A stretch of 64,000 nt of DNA from JAOSJT01 sp035362335 (GTDB taxonomy: Bacteria; Bacteroidota; Ignavibacteria; SZUA-365): assembly GCA_035362335.1 (NCBI GenBank), contig DAOSDL010000010.1, positions 1 through 64,000 of the forward strand. The letters are read 5' to 3'. Within the stretch, counting starts at the first letter, position 1, and each line of letters opens with the position of its first letter. The translations under genes and the position numbers were made by a program. The notes under the pieces were generated by a model. It saw nothing but the letters and a program-made list of their open reading frames with translations, was not told the origin of the DNA and did not search any database. Positions 53,238 to 62,586 of the stretch are shown in pieces.

Positions 53238-53867
53238 TCAGCGGCGCCCGCGTGCCCCGATGTAGTAGCTGAGTCCGACGAGGGCGAAGGAGTAGCCGTC
53301 GCGATCATCGCCCTGCACCAGGAGATCCCATCTGTCGGTGGACGTGTAGGTCACGCCGATCATGGTGCGCACTCCCACGCGCCGCCAGGAAATGATTTCG
53401 AAGCCCGCCGCGGCGCTCCACGACAGATGCCAGGCCCTCTCCCCTTCCGTCAGCACGCCTTCGCGCAACAGCGTCGGGACGATGCTCAGCATCCCCCCGC
53501 GAAATTGCAGAAAAGGATACAGCGATCCTTTCATCATGGGCGTACGGAACTCCACAAGCAGACCGGCGTCGATGAACTCCGTATTCGTTTCGCGCGCATC
53601 GGAGCGCGAACGTAAGTCACCCCAATCCGAATACACCCCCACAACAATGCTCTTGTGAATCGTCCATGCCACTTCACCGCCGAACATGGCGCGATAGAAA
53701 TAGTTGTGACTGTCGCGCGTGTTGTCGTCGCCCAGCACTCCCACGCCGCCCTGCAAGGCGATGCGCCAGGACTTGAGCGGCGGAGCCGAGGGGTAGCCGC
53801 GCTGTTGCGCCGACGCGACAGGCGCGAGCAAGGCGAACAGGAGAAAGGCGGGGATAAGGTGTTTCAT
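53238..53867 (-). CDS. Exported outer-membrane beta-barrel-like protein
   Basis: A 209-residue protein with a signal peptide (HLIPAFLLFALLAPVASAQ, residues 2-20). The mature part alternates hydrophobic/aromatic strands and turns (WRIALQGGVGVLGDD, FYRAMFGGEVAWTIHKSIVVGVYSDWG, YPFLQFRGGMLSIVP, WSAAAGFEIISWRRVGVRTMIGVTYTSTD) and ends in FALVGLSYYIGARGRR, suggesting a small outer-membrane barrel. No specific family is recognised. The start at 53867 fits the signal peptide; an open frame to 53984 overlaps the divergent nth gene's leader. Confidence 0.7.
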   Translation of the reverse strand: MKHLIPAFLLFALLAPVASAQQRGYPSAPPLKSWRIALQGGVGVLGDDNTRDSHNYFYRAMFGGEVAWTIHKSIVVGVYSDWGDLRSRSDARETNTEFIDAGLLVEFRTPMMKGSLYPFLQFRGGMLSIVPTLLREGVLTEGERAWHLSWSAAAGFEIISWRRVGVRTMIGVTYTSTDRWDLLVQGDDRDGYSFALVGLSYYIGARGRR

Positions 53868-53952
53868 GGAAATCCCGTACATTCGTTCACAAACGTGGAC
53901 GGAGGCGGAACACGCTCGACGGTGGTTGTTTCGCACAATACGAAAATTGACC

Positions 53953-54636
53953 ATGGACTGCAATATGAATCCCACACCAGCCACGCATCTCTTTCACACG
54001 GAGAGTAGCGAGCGGAAACGTCGACGCATGAAGCGCATACTCGCCGCATTGCGCACGCGCTTTCCGCAGCCCGCTTGCGCATTGCTGCACGACGACGCCC
54101 TGCAATTGCTGGTTGCGACGATACTCTCCGCGCAATGCACCGACGAGCGCGTGAACATGGTGACGCCCGAGCTGTTCGCGACCTACCCCACCGTGCATGC
54201 GCTCGCCGAGGCGGAGGTCGAGGACATCGCGGCCATCATCCGCAGCACGGGATTTTTTCAGAACAAGTCACGCAACATCCAGGCCTGCTGCCGCGCGTTG
54301 ATCGAGCGCCACGGCGGCACGGTACCCCGAAGCATGGAGGAACTCGTGGCCCTGCCCGGCGTGGGACGCAAGACGGCCAACGTGGTGCTGGGCAACGCTT
54401 TCGGCATTCCCGGCTTTCCCGTTGACACGCACGTACGGCGGATCGCGAATCTCCTGCAACTCACCGATTCAGACAATCCCGACAGTATCGAACAGCATCT
54501 CTGCGCCATCACACCGCGCGAGGAGTGGACCGATGCCAGCCACCTGCTCATTCTCCATGGACGTGCCACGTGCATTGCGCGCCGCCCGAGATGCGCCGAG
54601 TGCGTGATCGCCGGCGACTGTCCGTCGCGCGCGTAA
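53953..54636 (+). CDS. nth: Endonuclease III (DNA glycosylase/AP lyase)
   Basis: A 227-residue base-excision repair enzyme removing oxidised pyrimidines. It has LLVATILSAQCTDERVN, the helix-hairpin-helix LPGVGRKTANVVLGNAF with its catalytic lysine, the catalytic aspartate in FPVDTHVRRIANLL, and the Fe-S ligands C-x6-C-x2-C-x5-C in CIARRPRCAECVIAGDC. The N terminus is about 15 residues longer than minimal Nth; ATG 53965 is an alternative start. It is divergent from the outer-membrane-like gene with 85 bases between. Confidence 0.95.
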   Translation: MDCNMNPTPATHLFHTESSERKRRRMKRILAALRTRFPQPACALLHDDALQLLVATILSAQCTDERVNMVTPELFATYPTVHALAEAEVEDIAAIIRSTGFFQNKSRNIQACCRALIERHGGTVPRSMEELVALPGVGRKTANVVLGNAFGIPGFPVDTHVRRIANLLQLTDSDNPDSIEQHLCAITPREEWTDASHLLILHGRATCIARRPRCAECVIAGDCPSRA

Positions 54637-54731
54637 ACATGAACGGTAACCCGCGCCATACACCCGCGCTTTTTTCCCTTTTCTCGACATCACGTGTTTC
54701 GTAACATGGACACTCATCATCGGGAGTCTGT

Positions 54732-55925
54732 ATGAATCACCGACCGGTATCCGGCAATTTCAAAATCGCTCTCGTCCTGCTCGCCTTCGGCATCGTTGTG
54801 GCGACCTTGCTGTACACGCAATCCATCGTGGACAAGCTGCAGGAGCGGGAACGCGCCAGTGCCGATCTGTACACGCGCGCGATCAAATACATCGTCAGCG
54901 ACGCTTCGCAGTCGGGCGACTACACGTTCGCGTTCAACATGATCGAGTCCATCGATTTCCCCATCATGCAGACCGATGAATTCCACAACCCCATTCCCGG
55001 AAGTCAGCGCAATCTGGAAATCGATTCCACGTTGAGCGAGGAGGAGTTGATCGCTTTCCTCGTCGAGGAGCGCGACCGCATGGCAGAGATCAATCCCCCT
55101 ATCGTGGTCACGCACAAGGATTCGGTGGTGCTCAATTACGTGTACTACGACGAATCGAAACTGGTCAAGGAGTTGCGCGTCCTGCCGTACATCGAAATTC
55201 TCGTGGCCGCCATGTTCATCCTCATCGGCTACATCGGTTTCAGCTACATCAAGCGCAGCGAGCAGGCCAACATCTGGGTGGGCATGTCCAAGGAAACCGC
55301 GCATCAACTCGGCACGCCTCTCTCGAGTCTGATGGGTTGGCTGGAATTGCTGCGCAACCAGAGCGACGATCCCGAAGCGCTGCAGCAAACACTCGATGAA
55401 ATGGAAAACGATGTGGGCCGGCTCAACCGCATCGCGCAACGTTTTTCCAAGATCGGCTCCCGTCCACAACTCGAGGCCCGCAATCTCATGGACACGCTGC
55501 GCAAATCGGCCGAGTACTATCGCCGCCGCACGCCACAACTCGGCAAGCGCGTCGCCATCAACGTGCCCGATGTGCCGGAGTTGGTGGTGCCGTACAATGC
55601 CGATTTGCTGGAATGGGTGTTTGAAAATTTGATGAAAAACGCCCTCGATGCGATGGAATCAGGCGAGGGGCGCATCGATTACATCGTGTCCGACACGCAC
55701 AAATACGCCATCATCGACGTGCGCGACACGGGCAAAGGCATAGACGCGCGTGTGAAAAAGGACATCTTCCGTCCGGGATACAGTACGAAAAAACGCGGCT
55801 GGGGCCTGGGCCTCAGTCTCTCGCGCCGCATCGTGCAGGATTACCACCGCGGCAAGCTCTTCGTATTGGAAACCGCCGCGGGCAAAGGCACCACCTTCCG
55901 CATCATGCTGCCGAAGGCCAAGTAA
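54732..55925 (+). CDS. Membrane sensor histidine kinase
   Basis: A 397-residue kinase with two membrane segments (about 10-29 and 155-177) enclosing an extracytoplasmic sensor of about 125 residues. The phospho-acceptor histidine is in KETAHQLGTPLSSLMGW. ATPase motifs are NLMKNALDAMESG, DVRDTGKGID, and KRGWGLGLSLSRRIV. There is no HAMP domain. No response regulator gene lies beside it, so it is an orphan in this window. It begins 95 bases after nth on the same strand. Confidence 0.9.
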   Translation: MNHRPVSGNFKIALVLLAFGIVVATLLYTQSIVDKLQERERASADLYTRAIKYIVSDASQSGDYTFAFNMIESIDFPIMQTDEFHNPIPGSQRNLEIDSTLSEEELIAFLVEERDRMAEINPPIVVTHKDSVVLNYVYYDESKLVKELRVLPYIEILVAAMFILIGYIGFSYIKRSEQANIWVGMSKETAHQLGTPLSSLMGWLELLRNQSDDPEALQQTLDEMENDVGRLNRIAQRFSKIGSRPQLEARNLMDTLRKSAEYYRRRTPQLGKRVAINVPDVPELVVPYNADLLEWVFENLMKNALDAMESGEGRIDYIVSDTHKYAIIDVRDTGKGIDARVKKDIFRPGYSTKKRGWGLGLSLSRRIVQDYHRGKLFVLETAAGKGTTFRIMLPKAK

Positions 55926-56030
55926 GACGGCGCGGGATATTCAGGAGTTTTTTATCGGATAAACGGGCATGCGAACGGCGCTCGCGGTACGGTAATGCGC
56001 GTCCACGGCAGCGCGCCCCGGTGACGGTGC

Positions 56031-56168
56031 CTACCAGCCGCCGAAGGAACGCAGGAACACGATGAGCAACCCGGTGATGAGCAGACCGAGAATTTGCGCG
56101 ATTTTGCCCGCATAACTTATTCCGGACGGGCTTTCGTGTTGATCGGTATGAAATTCTGACAGACGCAT
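56031..56168 (-). CDS. Small single-pass membrane protein
   Basis: A possible 45-residue protein: a hydrophilic N terminus (MRLSEFHTDQHESPSG) and one hydrophobic helix (IAQILGLLITGLLIVFL) ending in RSFGGW. It lies alone between the histidine kinase and adenine deaminase genes. A strong ribosome site is not obvious. The hydrophobic pattern is coherent, but a gene this short cannot be proven from sequence alone. Confidence 0.4.
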   Translation of the reverse strand: MRLSEFHTDQHESPSGISYAGKIAQILGLLITGLLIVFLRSFGGW

Positions 56169-56301
56169 ATCATGGGAGTACGCGGCAGGGAGGCGGAAGG
56201 TTTCATGGCGGGCGAGGTTTGCCCTACAGTATTCGCGCCTCGACGGTTGCATCCTACACCGCAGTGTCCGAAATTTGAAACATCACACGAAAGGATTTGC
56301 C

Positions 56302-58020
56302 ATGGAACACCTACAACGGAAGCTGGCCGTCGCGCGCGGAGAGCAAGCGGCGGATCTCGTCCTGCACAACGGCAGGATCGTGAATGTGTTGAGCGGCGAA
56401 ATTCACACGGGCGATGTGGCCATAGCCGACGGTATGATTGTTGGAATCGGCGACTACCCCGGCGGGCGGGAGCGCGTGGACGTCGAAGGGGCTTTTCTCG
56501 TGCCGGGCTTTATTGATGGGCACATCCATCTCGAGAGCACCATGCTCACGGCGGGAGAGTTCGCCCGCTCCGTGGTACCGCGCGGCACCTCCGCCTGCGT
56601 GGTGGATCCGCATGAGTACGCAAATGTGGTCGGACTCGCGGGCATCGAATACCTCCTCGCCGCATCCGAGCATTTGCCGCTGGATATTTTCGTGATGATG
56701 TCTTCCTGCGTGCCCGCCACACATCTGGAAAGCGCTGGCGCACGCATCACGCCTTCGGATATACGGCTGTACACCGGGTATGAACGCGTGGCCGGTGTGG
56801 CGGAGCTGATGAACTTCCCCGGCGTGTTTCTCGGCAATGAGAGCGAACTCGATAAAATCTTCGCCTCACGCGGTAAGCCCGTGGATGGACACGCTCCGGG
56901 ATTGACGGGCAAGATGCTCGACGCGTACATCCTGGCTGGCGTGAGCAGCGATCACGAATGCACCACGCTGGAGGAGGCGCGCGAAAAGCTGCGGCGCGGC
57001 ATGCATATTCTTTTGCGCGAAGGCACGGCGGAGCGCAATCTCCACGATCTCCTCCCGCTTATCACCACGGGCAATGCGGCCAATTTCTCCTTTGCCACCG
57101 ACGACAAGCACCCCGCCGATCTCGAGGACGAAGGCCATATCGACCATCATGTGCGCGAAGCGATTGCGGCCGGTCTGGATGTGATGCTGGTGCTGCAAAT
57201 CGCGAGCATCAACACCGCGCGGCATTACCGCCTGGCGCGGCACGGGGCCATTGCGCCGGGGTTCTGGGGCAACATTCAATTGTGCCACGACCTCACGGCA
57301 CCACGCGCGCATGCGGTGTACCATCGAGGCGCGTTGGTTGCGCGCGATGGTGTCGCCACCTTCACGCCGCCCGTGGCGCAGGATGATCGCGCCCTGCGCG
57401 ACACCATGCATGTCGCTCCGTTCACGGAGGAGAGTTTCATCGTCCCAGCCAGACACGACACCCGCATCAAGGTCATCGAAACTATTCCGCGACAAATCGT
57501 CACCCGTTGCGCGGTGGACGACCCGACGGTCGTGAACGACCAAGTGATTGCCGATCCCGGGCGCGACATACTCAAGCTCGCGGTAATCGAGCGGCACAAG
57601 GCCACGGGCAACATCGGAGTGGGCTTTGTGCGTGGTTTCGGATTGCAGCAGGGGGCGCTGGCTTCCACCGTTGCGCACGATGCGCACAACATCATCGTGC
57701 TGGGGTGCAATGATCTCGACATGTACGCCGCGGCCTTGCATCTGATACGCATGGGAGGTGGACAATGCGTGGTGCACGACGCCCACGTGCTGGCCGCGTT
57801 GCCTTTGCCCATTGCGGGACTCGTGTCCGATCGCCCGCTGCACGAGGTACGCGAAGGCGTGGACGCCTTGATTGCCGCGGCGCATTCATTGGGCTGCGTG
57901 CTGCCCGATCCGTTCATGACCCTGTCCTTCCTTGCGCTGTCTCCCATTCCCGCGCTCAAGGTCACCGATCTCGGCCTCGTGGACGCGGAGCGCTTCGAAC
58001 TGACTTCGCTGTACGTGTAG
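56302..58020 (+). CDS. ade: Adenine deaminase
   Basis: A 572-residue amidohydrolase converting adenine to hypoxanthine and ammonia in purine salvage. It has DLVLHNGRIVNVLSGEIHTGDVAI, the metal site PGFIDGHIHLESTML, VVDPHEYANVVG, DGHAPGLTGKMLDAYI, SSDHECTT, FATDDKHP and the C-terminal domain with GLQQGALASTVAHDAHNIIVLG. The start at 56302 (MEHLQRKLAVARG) follows AAAGGA; a TTG-initiated frame from 56275 is less likely. The length is usual for the family. Confidence 0.95.
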   Translation: MEHLQRKLAVARGEQAADLVLHNGRIVNVLSGEIHTGDVAIADGMIVGIGDYPGGRERVDVEGAFLVPGFIDGHIHLESTMLTAGEFARSVVPRGTSACVVDPHEYANVVGLAGIEYLLAASEHLPLDIFVMMSSCVPATHLESAGARITPSDIRLYTGYERVAGVAELMNFPGVFLGNESELDKIFASRGKPVDGHAPGLTGKMLDAYILAGVSSDHECTTLEEAREKLRRGMHILLREGTAERNLHDLLPLITTGNAANFSFATDDKHPADLEDEGHIDHHVREAIAAGLDVMLVLQIASINTARHYRLARHGAIAPGFWGNIQLCHDLTAPRAHAVYHRGALVARDGVATFTPPVAQDDRALRDTMHVAPFTEESFIVPARHDTRIKVIETIPRQIVTRCAVDDPTVVNDQVIADPGRDILKLAVIERHKATGNIGVGFVRGFGLQQGALASTVAHDAHNIIVLGCNDLDMYAAALHLIRMGGGQCVVHDAHVLAALPLPIAGLVSDRPLHEVREGVDALIAAAHSLGCVLPDPFMTLSFLALSPIPALKVTDLGLVDAERFELTSLYV

Positions 58021-58230
58021 CGACGCGAGCAAACCCTGCGGCACGATGGGCGAAGCATGCCTCGTCTGCGGCCAGCGATCGGAATTCACGGGATGGAATG
58101 GGATGGAGGTTTTTGACATATTAAGGGAATTCACCAAGCCCTTCACAACCCTGCGCTGTGAACGGGACGGCAAGGATGCAACACCTTGCGTCCGAGGCTC
58201 TCGATATTGACATTCAACACCGATCGCAGC

Positions 58231-60843
58231 ATGTCCACACCATTGATGCGCCAGTACCGGAAGATCAAGGATGAGTATCCCGATGCCATCCTGTTGTTTC
58301 GCATGGGTGACTTCTTCGAAACCTTCGAAGAGGATGCCGTCACAACGGCGCGAGTGCTGGGCATTACGTTGACCAAGCGCTCGAATGGCGGAGCCGCCGA
58401 CGTGCCGCTGGCGGGATTTCCGCATCACGCGCTCGACGCCTATTTGCCCAAGCTGGTGCGCGCCGGACACCGCGTGGCCGTGTGCGAACAACTCGAGGAC
58501 CCCAAGCTGGCCAAGGGCATTGTCAAGCGCGACGTCGTGGAGGTGGTGACACCGGGTGTGGTGTTCACCGACAAACTGCTTGACCATAAACACTACAATT
58601 TTCTCGCATCCGTCGCCTTCCGCGACGGCATTGCGGGCGTGGCTTTCGTGGACGCGTCCACCGGCGATTTTTTCACCACCGAAATGCCCGAGCATGCGCT
58701 GCGCGACCAGCTCGAGACCATCGCGCCAAGGGAATTGCTGCTGTCGAAGCGCGATGCCGAGCATTTTCAGGATTTGTTCGGCAGGAATCCCCTGCGCGCT
58801 CCGTTGAGCAAACTCGACGATTGGCTGTACACCCGCGATGTGGCTTACGAATTGCTTGTGACGCATTTTCGGACACAATCGCTCAAGGGCTTCGGGATCG
58901 AGCATTTGCATGCCGGCGTGATCGCCGCAGGCGCGGCCCTTCATTATCTCAAGGAAACGCAAAAGGCCAACCTCCCCCATCTGCAAGGGATACGTCACTA
59001 TCGCATCGACGAGTACATCACGCTCGACACCTCGACACGGCGCAATCTGGAAATCGTCACCTCGATGGCCGACGGCGGCAAGGATGGCTCGCTGGTCTCC
59101 ACGCTGGACCACACCACTACCAGCATGGGCGGACGTCTGTTCAAATACTGGATCACGCATCCCTTGCGTCGGGTAGAGGACATTCAGCAGCGGCTCGCGG
59201 CTGTGAGCGAACTGGTGCAACGGCATGAGCAACGAGAAACGACGCGCATGTTGCTGGGCGAGATGGTGGATTTCGACCGCTTGATCGGACGCATCTGCAC
59301 TGGACGCGCCCTGCCCCGCGAGATGGTGGCGTTGCGGGCGAGTCTGCGCCGCCTGCCCATGCTGCGTGCCGCGCTCGAAACGCTGGACGCGCCGTATTTG
59401 CGCTCCCTGCACGGTCAGATCGAACCCCTGGACGATGTGGCATTGCTCATCGACTCCACGCTCACCGACGATCCCCCACCCACGCTGAACGACGGCGGCG
59501 TGATTCGGCCCGGCTATCACGCCGAACTCGACGATATCCGCGACATCGCCCTTCACGGCAAGGAGTGGTTGCGGAACTATCAGGAGGAGTTGCGTCAGAG
59601 TACTGGCATTTCGTCGCTGAAAGTGGAGTTCAACCGCGCCTTCGGTTACTACATCGCCATTTCGAATGCCAATCTGGACAAGGCGCCCGACAACTTCATT
59701 CGTCGGCAGACCTTGACGAACGGCGAGCGCTTCGTCACGCCCGAACTCAAGGAGTACGAGGACAAGATTCTCAACGCCAAGGAGCGCATTGTGCTGCTCG
59801 AAACCGAGCTGTTCAATGAATTGCGCTTCGCCGTGGCCGCCGCTGCCGACCGCATCCAGATCATCTCGCGCGCGCTGTCGGTGCTGGATTGCCTCCAGGG
59901 CCTGGCCACCGCCGCCATCGAGTTCGAGTACACATGCCCCGTAGTGAACGACGGCGACAGCATCGAAATCTCGGGCGGACGTCACCCCGTGGTGGAGCGC
60001 AGTCTCCCCCCCGGCGAGCGCTTCGTTGCCAACGACACACTGCTCTCCACCGACGAGCAGATCATGATCATCACCGGACCGAACATGAGCGGCAAGAGCA
60101 CGTATCTGCGACAAACCGGGTTGATTGTGCTGCTCGCGCAGATCGGAAGTTTCGTTCCCGCTCTCTCGGCCACCATCGGTGTGGTGGACCGCATCTTTAC
60201 GCGCGTGGGCGCCTCGGACAATATCGCCGCAGGTGAGAGCACCTTTCTGGTGGAGATGCATGAAACGGCGAACATTCTCCACAATGCCACGCCACGGAGT
60301 CTGGTGCTGCTCGACGAAATCGGACGAGGCACATCCACGTTCGACGGTATTTCCATCGCCTGGGCCATCACCGAGTATTTGCACGACCACCCTGAATCGC
60401 GGGCGAAGACCATGTTTGCCACGCATTACCACGAATTGAACGAAATGGCCGATGTGTTTCCGCGCATTCGCAATTACAAGGTGGAAGTGCGGGAGTATCG
60501 CGATAAAGTTCTGTTCCTGCGCAATGTGTCGCGTGGCACCGCCGACCACAGTTACGGCATACACGTGGCGCAAATGGCGGGGTTGCCCGACCAGGTGTTG
60601 CAGCGCGCGCGCGATGTATTGCGTTCGTTGGAGGGTCAGGATCTGACCGTGCTCGCCGCCACCAACGAGGAAGATGCCCAGCGCAAACGCGCCACGCCGC
60701 GAGGCGGTTTTCAGATCAGCCTCTTCGAGGGCAGCGATATCGAGTTGAAGGAAAAGTTGCGAGCCATCGACATCAACACCCTCTCGCCCGTGGAGGCATG
60801 GACCTTGCTGGAAAAATTGAAGCGGCTCGCGGAGGGGGAATGA
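58231..60843 (+). CDS. mutS: DNA mismatch repair protein MutS
   Basis: An 870-residue mismatch-recognition ATPase. Domain I begins MSTPLMRQYRKIKDEYPDAILLFRMGDFFETFEEDA, with the mismatch-contacting Phe-x-Glu in FFETF. The ATPase has Walker A GPNMSGKSTYLRQ, the signature STFLVEMHE, Walker B LVLLDEIGRGTSTFDG and the histidine ATHYHELNEM. The last 60 residues resemble the usual C-terminal region. The ATG at 58231 fits the family; the frame opens at 58186 with a non-ATG codon. Preceded by a 210-base gap after adenine deaminase. Confidence 0.97.
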   Translation: MSTPLMRQYRKIKDEYPDAILLFRMGDFFETFEEDAVTTARVLGITLTKRSNGGAADVPLAGFPHHALDAYLPKLVRAGHRVAVCEQLEDPKLAKGIVKRDVVEVVTPGVVFTDKLLDHKHYNFLASVAFRDGIAGVAFVDASTGDFFTTEMPEHALRDQLETIAPRELLLSKRDAEHFQDLFGRNPLRAPLSKLDDWLYTRDVAYELLVTHFRTQSLKGFGIEHLHAGVIAAGAALHYLKETQKANLPHLQGIRHYRIDEYITLDTSTRRNLEIVTSMADGGKDGSLVSTLDHTTTSMGGRLFKYWITHPLRRVEDIQQRLAAVSELVQRHEQRETTRMLLGEMVDFDRLIGRICTGRALPREMVALRASLRRLPMLRAALETLDAPYLRSLHGQIEPLDDVALLIDSTLTDDPPPTLNDGGVIRPGYHAELDDIRDIALHGKEWLRNYQEELRQSTGISSLKVEFNRAFGYYIAISNANLDKAPDNFIRRQTLTNGERFVTPELKEYEDKILNAKERIVLLETELFNELRFAVAAAADRIQIISRALSVLDCLQGLATAAIEFEYTCPVVNDGDSIEISGGRHPVVERSLPPGERFVANDTLLSTDEQIMIITGPNMSGKSTYLRQTGLIVLLAQIGSFVPALSATIGVVDRIFTRVGASDNIAAGESTFLVEMHETANILHNATPRSLVLLDEIGRGTSTFDGISIAWAITEYLHDHPESRAKTMFATHYHELNEMADVFPRIRNYKVEVREYRDKVLFLRNVSRGTADHSYGIHVAQMAGLPDQVLQRARDVLRSLEGQDLTVLAATNEEDAQRKRATPRGGFQISLFEGSDIELKEKLRAIDINTLSPVEAWTLLEKLKRLAEGE

Positions 60844-60890
60844 TCCGTGCGCGGTTGCGCGTTCTCGGCGGGGAGCAGATGAAAAGGCTA

Positions 60891-61310
60891 AAGGCGTGAT
60901 ACATTTGAAGAGAGCGCGGAGAGCGCCGAGGGCGCGGAGGAATGGGTTGAGGTTGCTTCCCGCTCGAATCCTGCTGGCTGGCTGAGTGCGTGATACATTC
61001 GAAGAGAGCGCCGAGAGCGCCGAGGGCGCGGAGGAATGTTTGAGGTCGCATCCCTCTCGATCCGTGCGCCTCGCCGCAATCGAGTCAAAGCAAGGACGAA
61101 GAGAGCGTGCGTCCCCGCTGGAATTCTGCGTCCCGCCGCATTCGAGCCAACGCAAGGGCGCAAAGGCGCAGAGACGCAAAGCCGCGATTCCTCTGAGCCC
61201 TCAGTGTTCGCGTAGCGCTCTGTGTACTCCGTGTTCCCGCGAAGCGCTCCGTGTCCTCCGTGTTCCCGCGAAGCCCCGGGTTCCCCCATCCTCCTTACTC
61301 TCATAACCTC
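60891..61310. repeat. Dispersed intergenic repeat, copy B
   Basis: Second copy of the repeat at 146-375. It is longer because the GCGTGATACATT-GAAGAGAGCG part occurs twice in tandem (from about 60893 and from about 60986). It then contains CAACGCAAGGGCGCAAAGGC/GCAGAGACGCAAAGCCGCGA and degenerate copies of the 29-bp unit (about 61207-61277). It fills most of the 484-base gap between mutS and the next gene. Open frames through it on either strand are low-complexity. Confidence 0.8.
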
Positions 61311-61327
61311 ACTACTCTCTTGCCCCG

Positions 61328-61693
61328 CTACAGATTTCTGAGAATCCAATAGGCGAGCACGACGATGGCGAGCAGCCACATCAACCACGACGGGATGGTG
61401 AAGCGCTCCTTGGGTACGCCATGGCAGCGCATGAGATACCAGCTTGCGAAGGCGGCGAATGTGAGCGGAAGCAGAAGCAAGATCAGGGCGTTGGCGTGCA
61501 GCGCGGCACGTAAATCCAGATGCAGCGCATGATAGGTTGCCCGCTGCAGTCCGCAGCCGGGACATAGTGTTCCCGTGGCTGCGAACCAGGGACAGGGGAG
61601 CATGGCATCGAGCGCCAGAGGATCGAGCGCATAGGCCCAGATTCCAAGGGAGGTCAGAAAGATAAGCGGGAGCAGCAGCTTGCAGAATCGCAT
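61328..61693 (-). CDS. DUF2752-type small membrane protein
   Basis: A 121-residue inner-membrane protein with about three membrane segments (about 6-25, 65-85, 98-117). The family signature is CPWFAATGTLCPGCGLQRATYHALHLD, with its conserved CPGCG-x2-R-x3 pattern. Function of the family is unknown to me. The start at 61693 (MRFCKLLLP) precedes the first segment; a longer frame to 61741 is possible. It is followed in the same direction of transcription by nothing but the repeat, and preceded 54 bases upstream by another small membrane protein gene. Confidence 0.75.
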   Translation of the reverse strand: MRFCKLLLPLIFLTSLGIWAYALDPLALDAMLPCPWFAATGTLCPGCGLQRATYHALHLDLRAALHANALILLLLPLTFAAFASWYLMRCHGVPKERFTIPSWLMWLLAIVVLAYWILRNL

Positions 61694-61747
61694 GACGAGA
61701 GATGGTGCGGGATGCGAGGCGCGGGGCCCCGCATCCCACACGGAACA

Positions 61748-62116
61748 TCAACCCTGATACTCGGCGTCGCCGAACGCGAGGATGGGGATGAAGATGAAGG
61801 GCAGGAGAATGAGTCCGATGGCGAAGCCGGTATCCTTGCCGAACACCTTTGCCAGTTCAAGACTGACGAGGATGGCCACCACGATATTGACGCATGGAAT
61901 GAGCATGAGGATGAACCACCATACAGGTTTGCCGACGATCTCGAGCAGCACGATGATATTGTATATGGGGACAATGGCCGCCCAGCCGGGTTTGCCGGCT
62001 TTCGTGTACAGCTTCCAGTAGCAGACCACGAAGAATGCGACAATGACCAGATAGAACAGGATCATGCCGATTCCGATTCCGGCACCGATTCCGCCGTCGG
62101 AGTAGGTGTATTCCAT
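61748..62116 (-). CDS. DUF5684-type membrane protein
   Basis: A 122-residue membrane protein with about four segments. The family pattern is clear: YWKLYTKAGKPGWAAIVPIYNIIVLLEIVGKPVWW, then CVNIVVAILVSLELAKVFGKDTGFAIGLILLPFIFIPILAFG. Such proteins are sometimes found beside signal peptidase I; the function is unknown. The start at 62116 follows GGAGGT (CTGGAGGTCTCC). It probably shares a transcript with the DUF2752-type gene. Confidence 0.75.
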   Translation of the reverse strand: MEYTYSDGGIGAGIGIGMILFYLVIVAFFVVCYWKLYTKAGKPGWAAIVPIYNIIVLLEIVGKPVWWFILMLIPCVNIVVAILVSLELAKVFGKDTGFAIGLILLPFIFIPILAFGDAEYQG

Positions 62117-62342
62117 GGAGACCTCCAGATAGTATGGATAACTCGAATTTCCCACCACCGCGTGGCAGCGGCGGAAACGTTGTGATCATGTGTCTGAATA
62201 GGCATGCGCAAGCTACGGGTTCCATGTCTCTGATGCAACAGTGCGGAGGTGTGTTCAGCGGCGAGTGTTCAGCGGCGTTGGGGTGCGGGTGCATGGGGGA
62301 TGCAGGCTGGCCTCAGGCGGTTCGTGGATCGCGAACATGGAA

Positions 62343-62364
62343 ATGCGGATTCATGAATCCGCAT
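62343..62364. repeat. 22-bp perfect palindrome (REP-like), copy 1
   Basis: The core GCGGATTCATGAATCCGC (62345-62362), extended by AT on both sides, is a perfect 22-bp palindrome. It lies in the 470-base gap 62117-62586, which otherwise contains no gene I can support. A near-copy occurs at 62704-62721 inside the neighbouring RAYT-like gene. RAYT proteins are normally linked to short palindromic REP elements (established knowledge). Confidence 0.7.
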
Positions 62365-62586
62365 CTCCACTCACCGCTGCACCCCGGACAGGTTGCCCGT
62401 CGAAAATTTCAGGATTCCACCGTCCAGATAGATGCCAACTCGCACCCACCCTTGCCCCGGCACCCGCCCGCAACTCCCTCTCACGGCATCGGGGAGACGA
62501 CATCGCTCTATTCGGATATAGCACTCCCTTTCCGCGCGACAGCGAGGGCGCCGGCGGAAGGAAGCGGAGAACGCTATGGTGTTTCG

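Noticed and set aside
57886..61179. A 1097-codon open frame on the minus strand across mutS
   Set aside because: It is fully antisense to mutS, has no recognisable domain, is rich in His, Arg and Gly as GC-rich shadow frames are, and runs on into the low-complexity repeat.
62159..62586. Overlapping plus-strand frames (62134-62715 and 62241-62684) in the gap beside the RAYT-like gene
   Set aside because: They overlap each other in different frames, have no start signals or motifs, and run through the palindrome and into the opposite gene.
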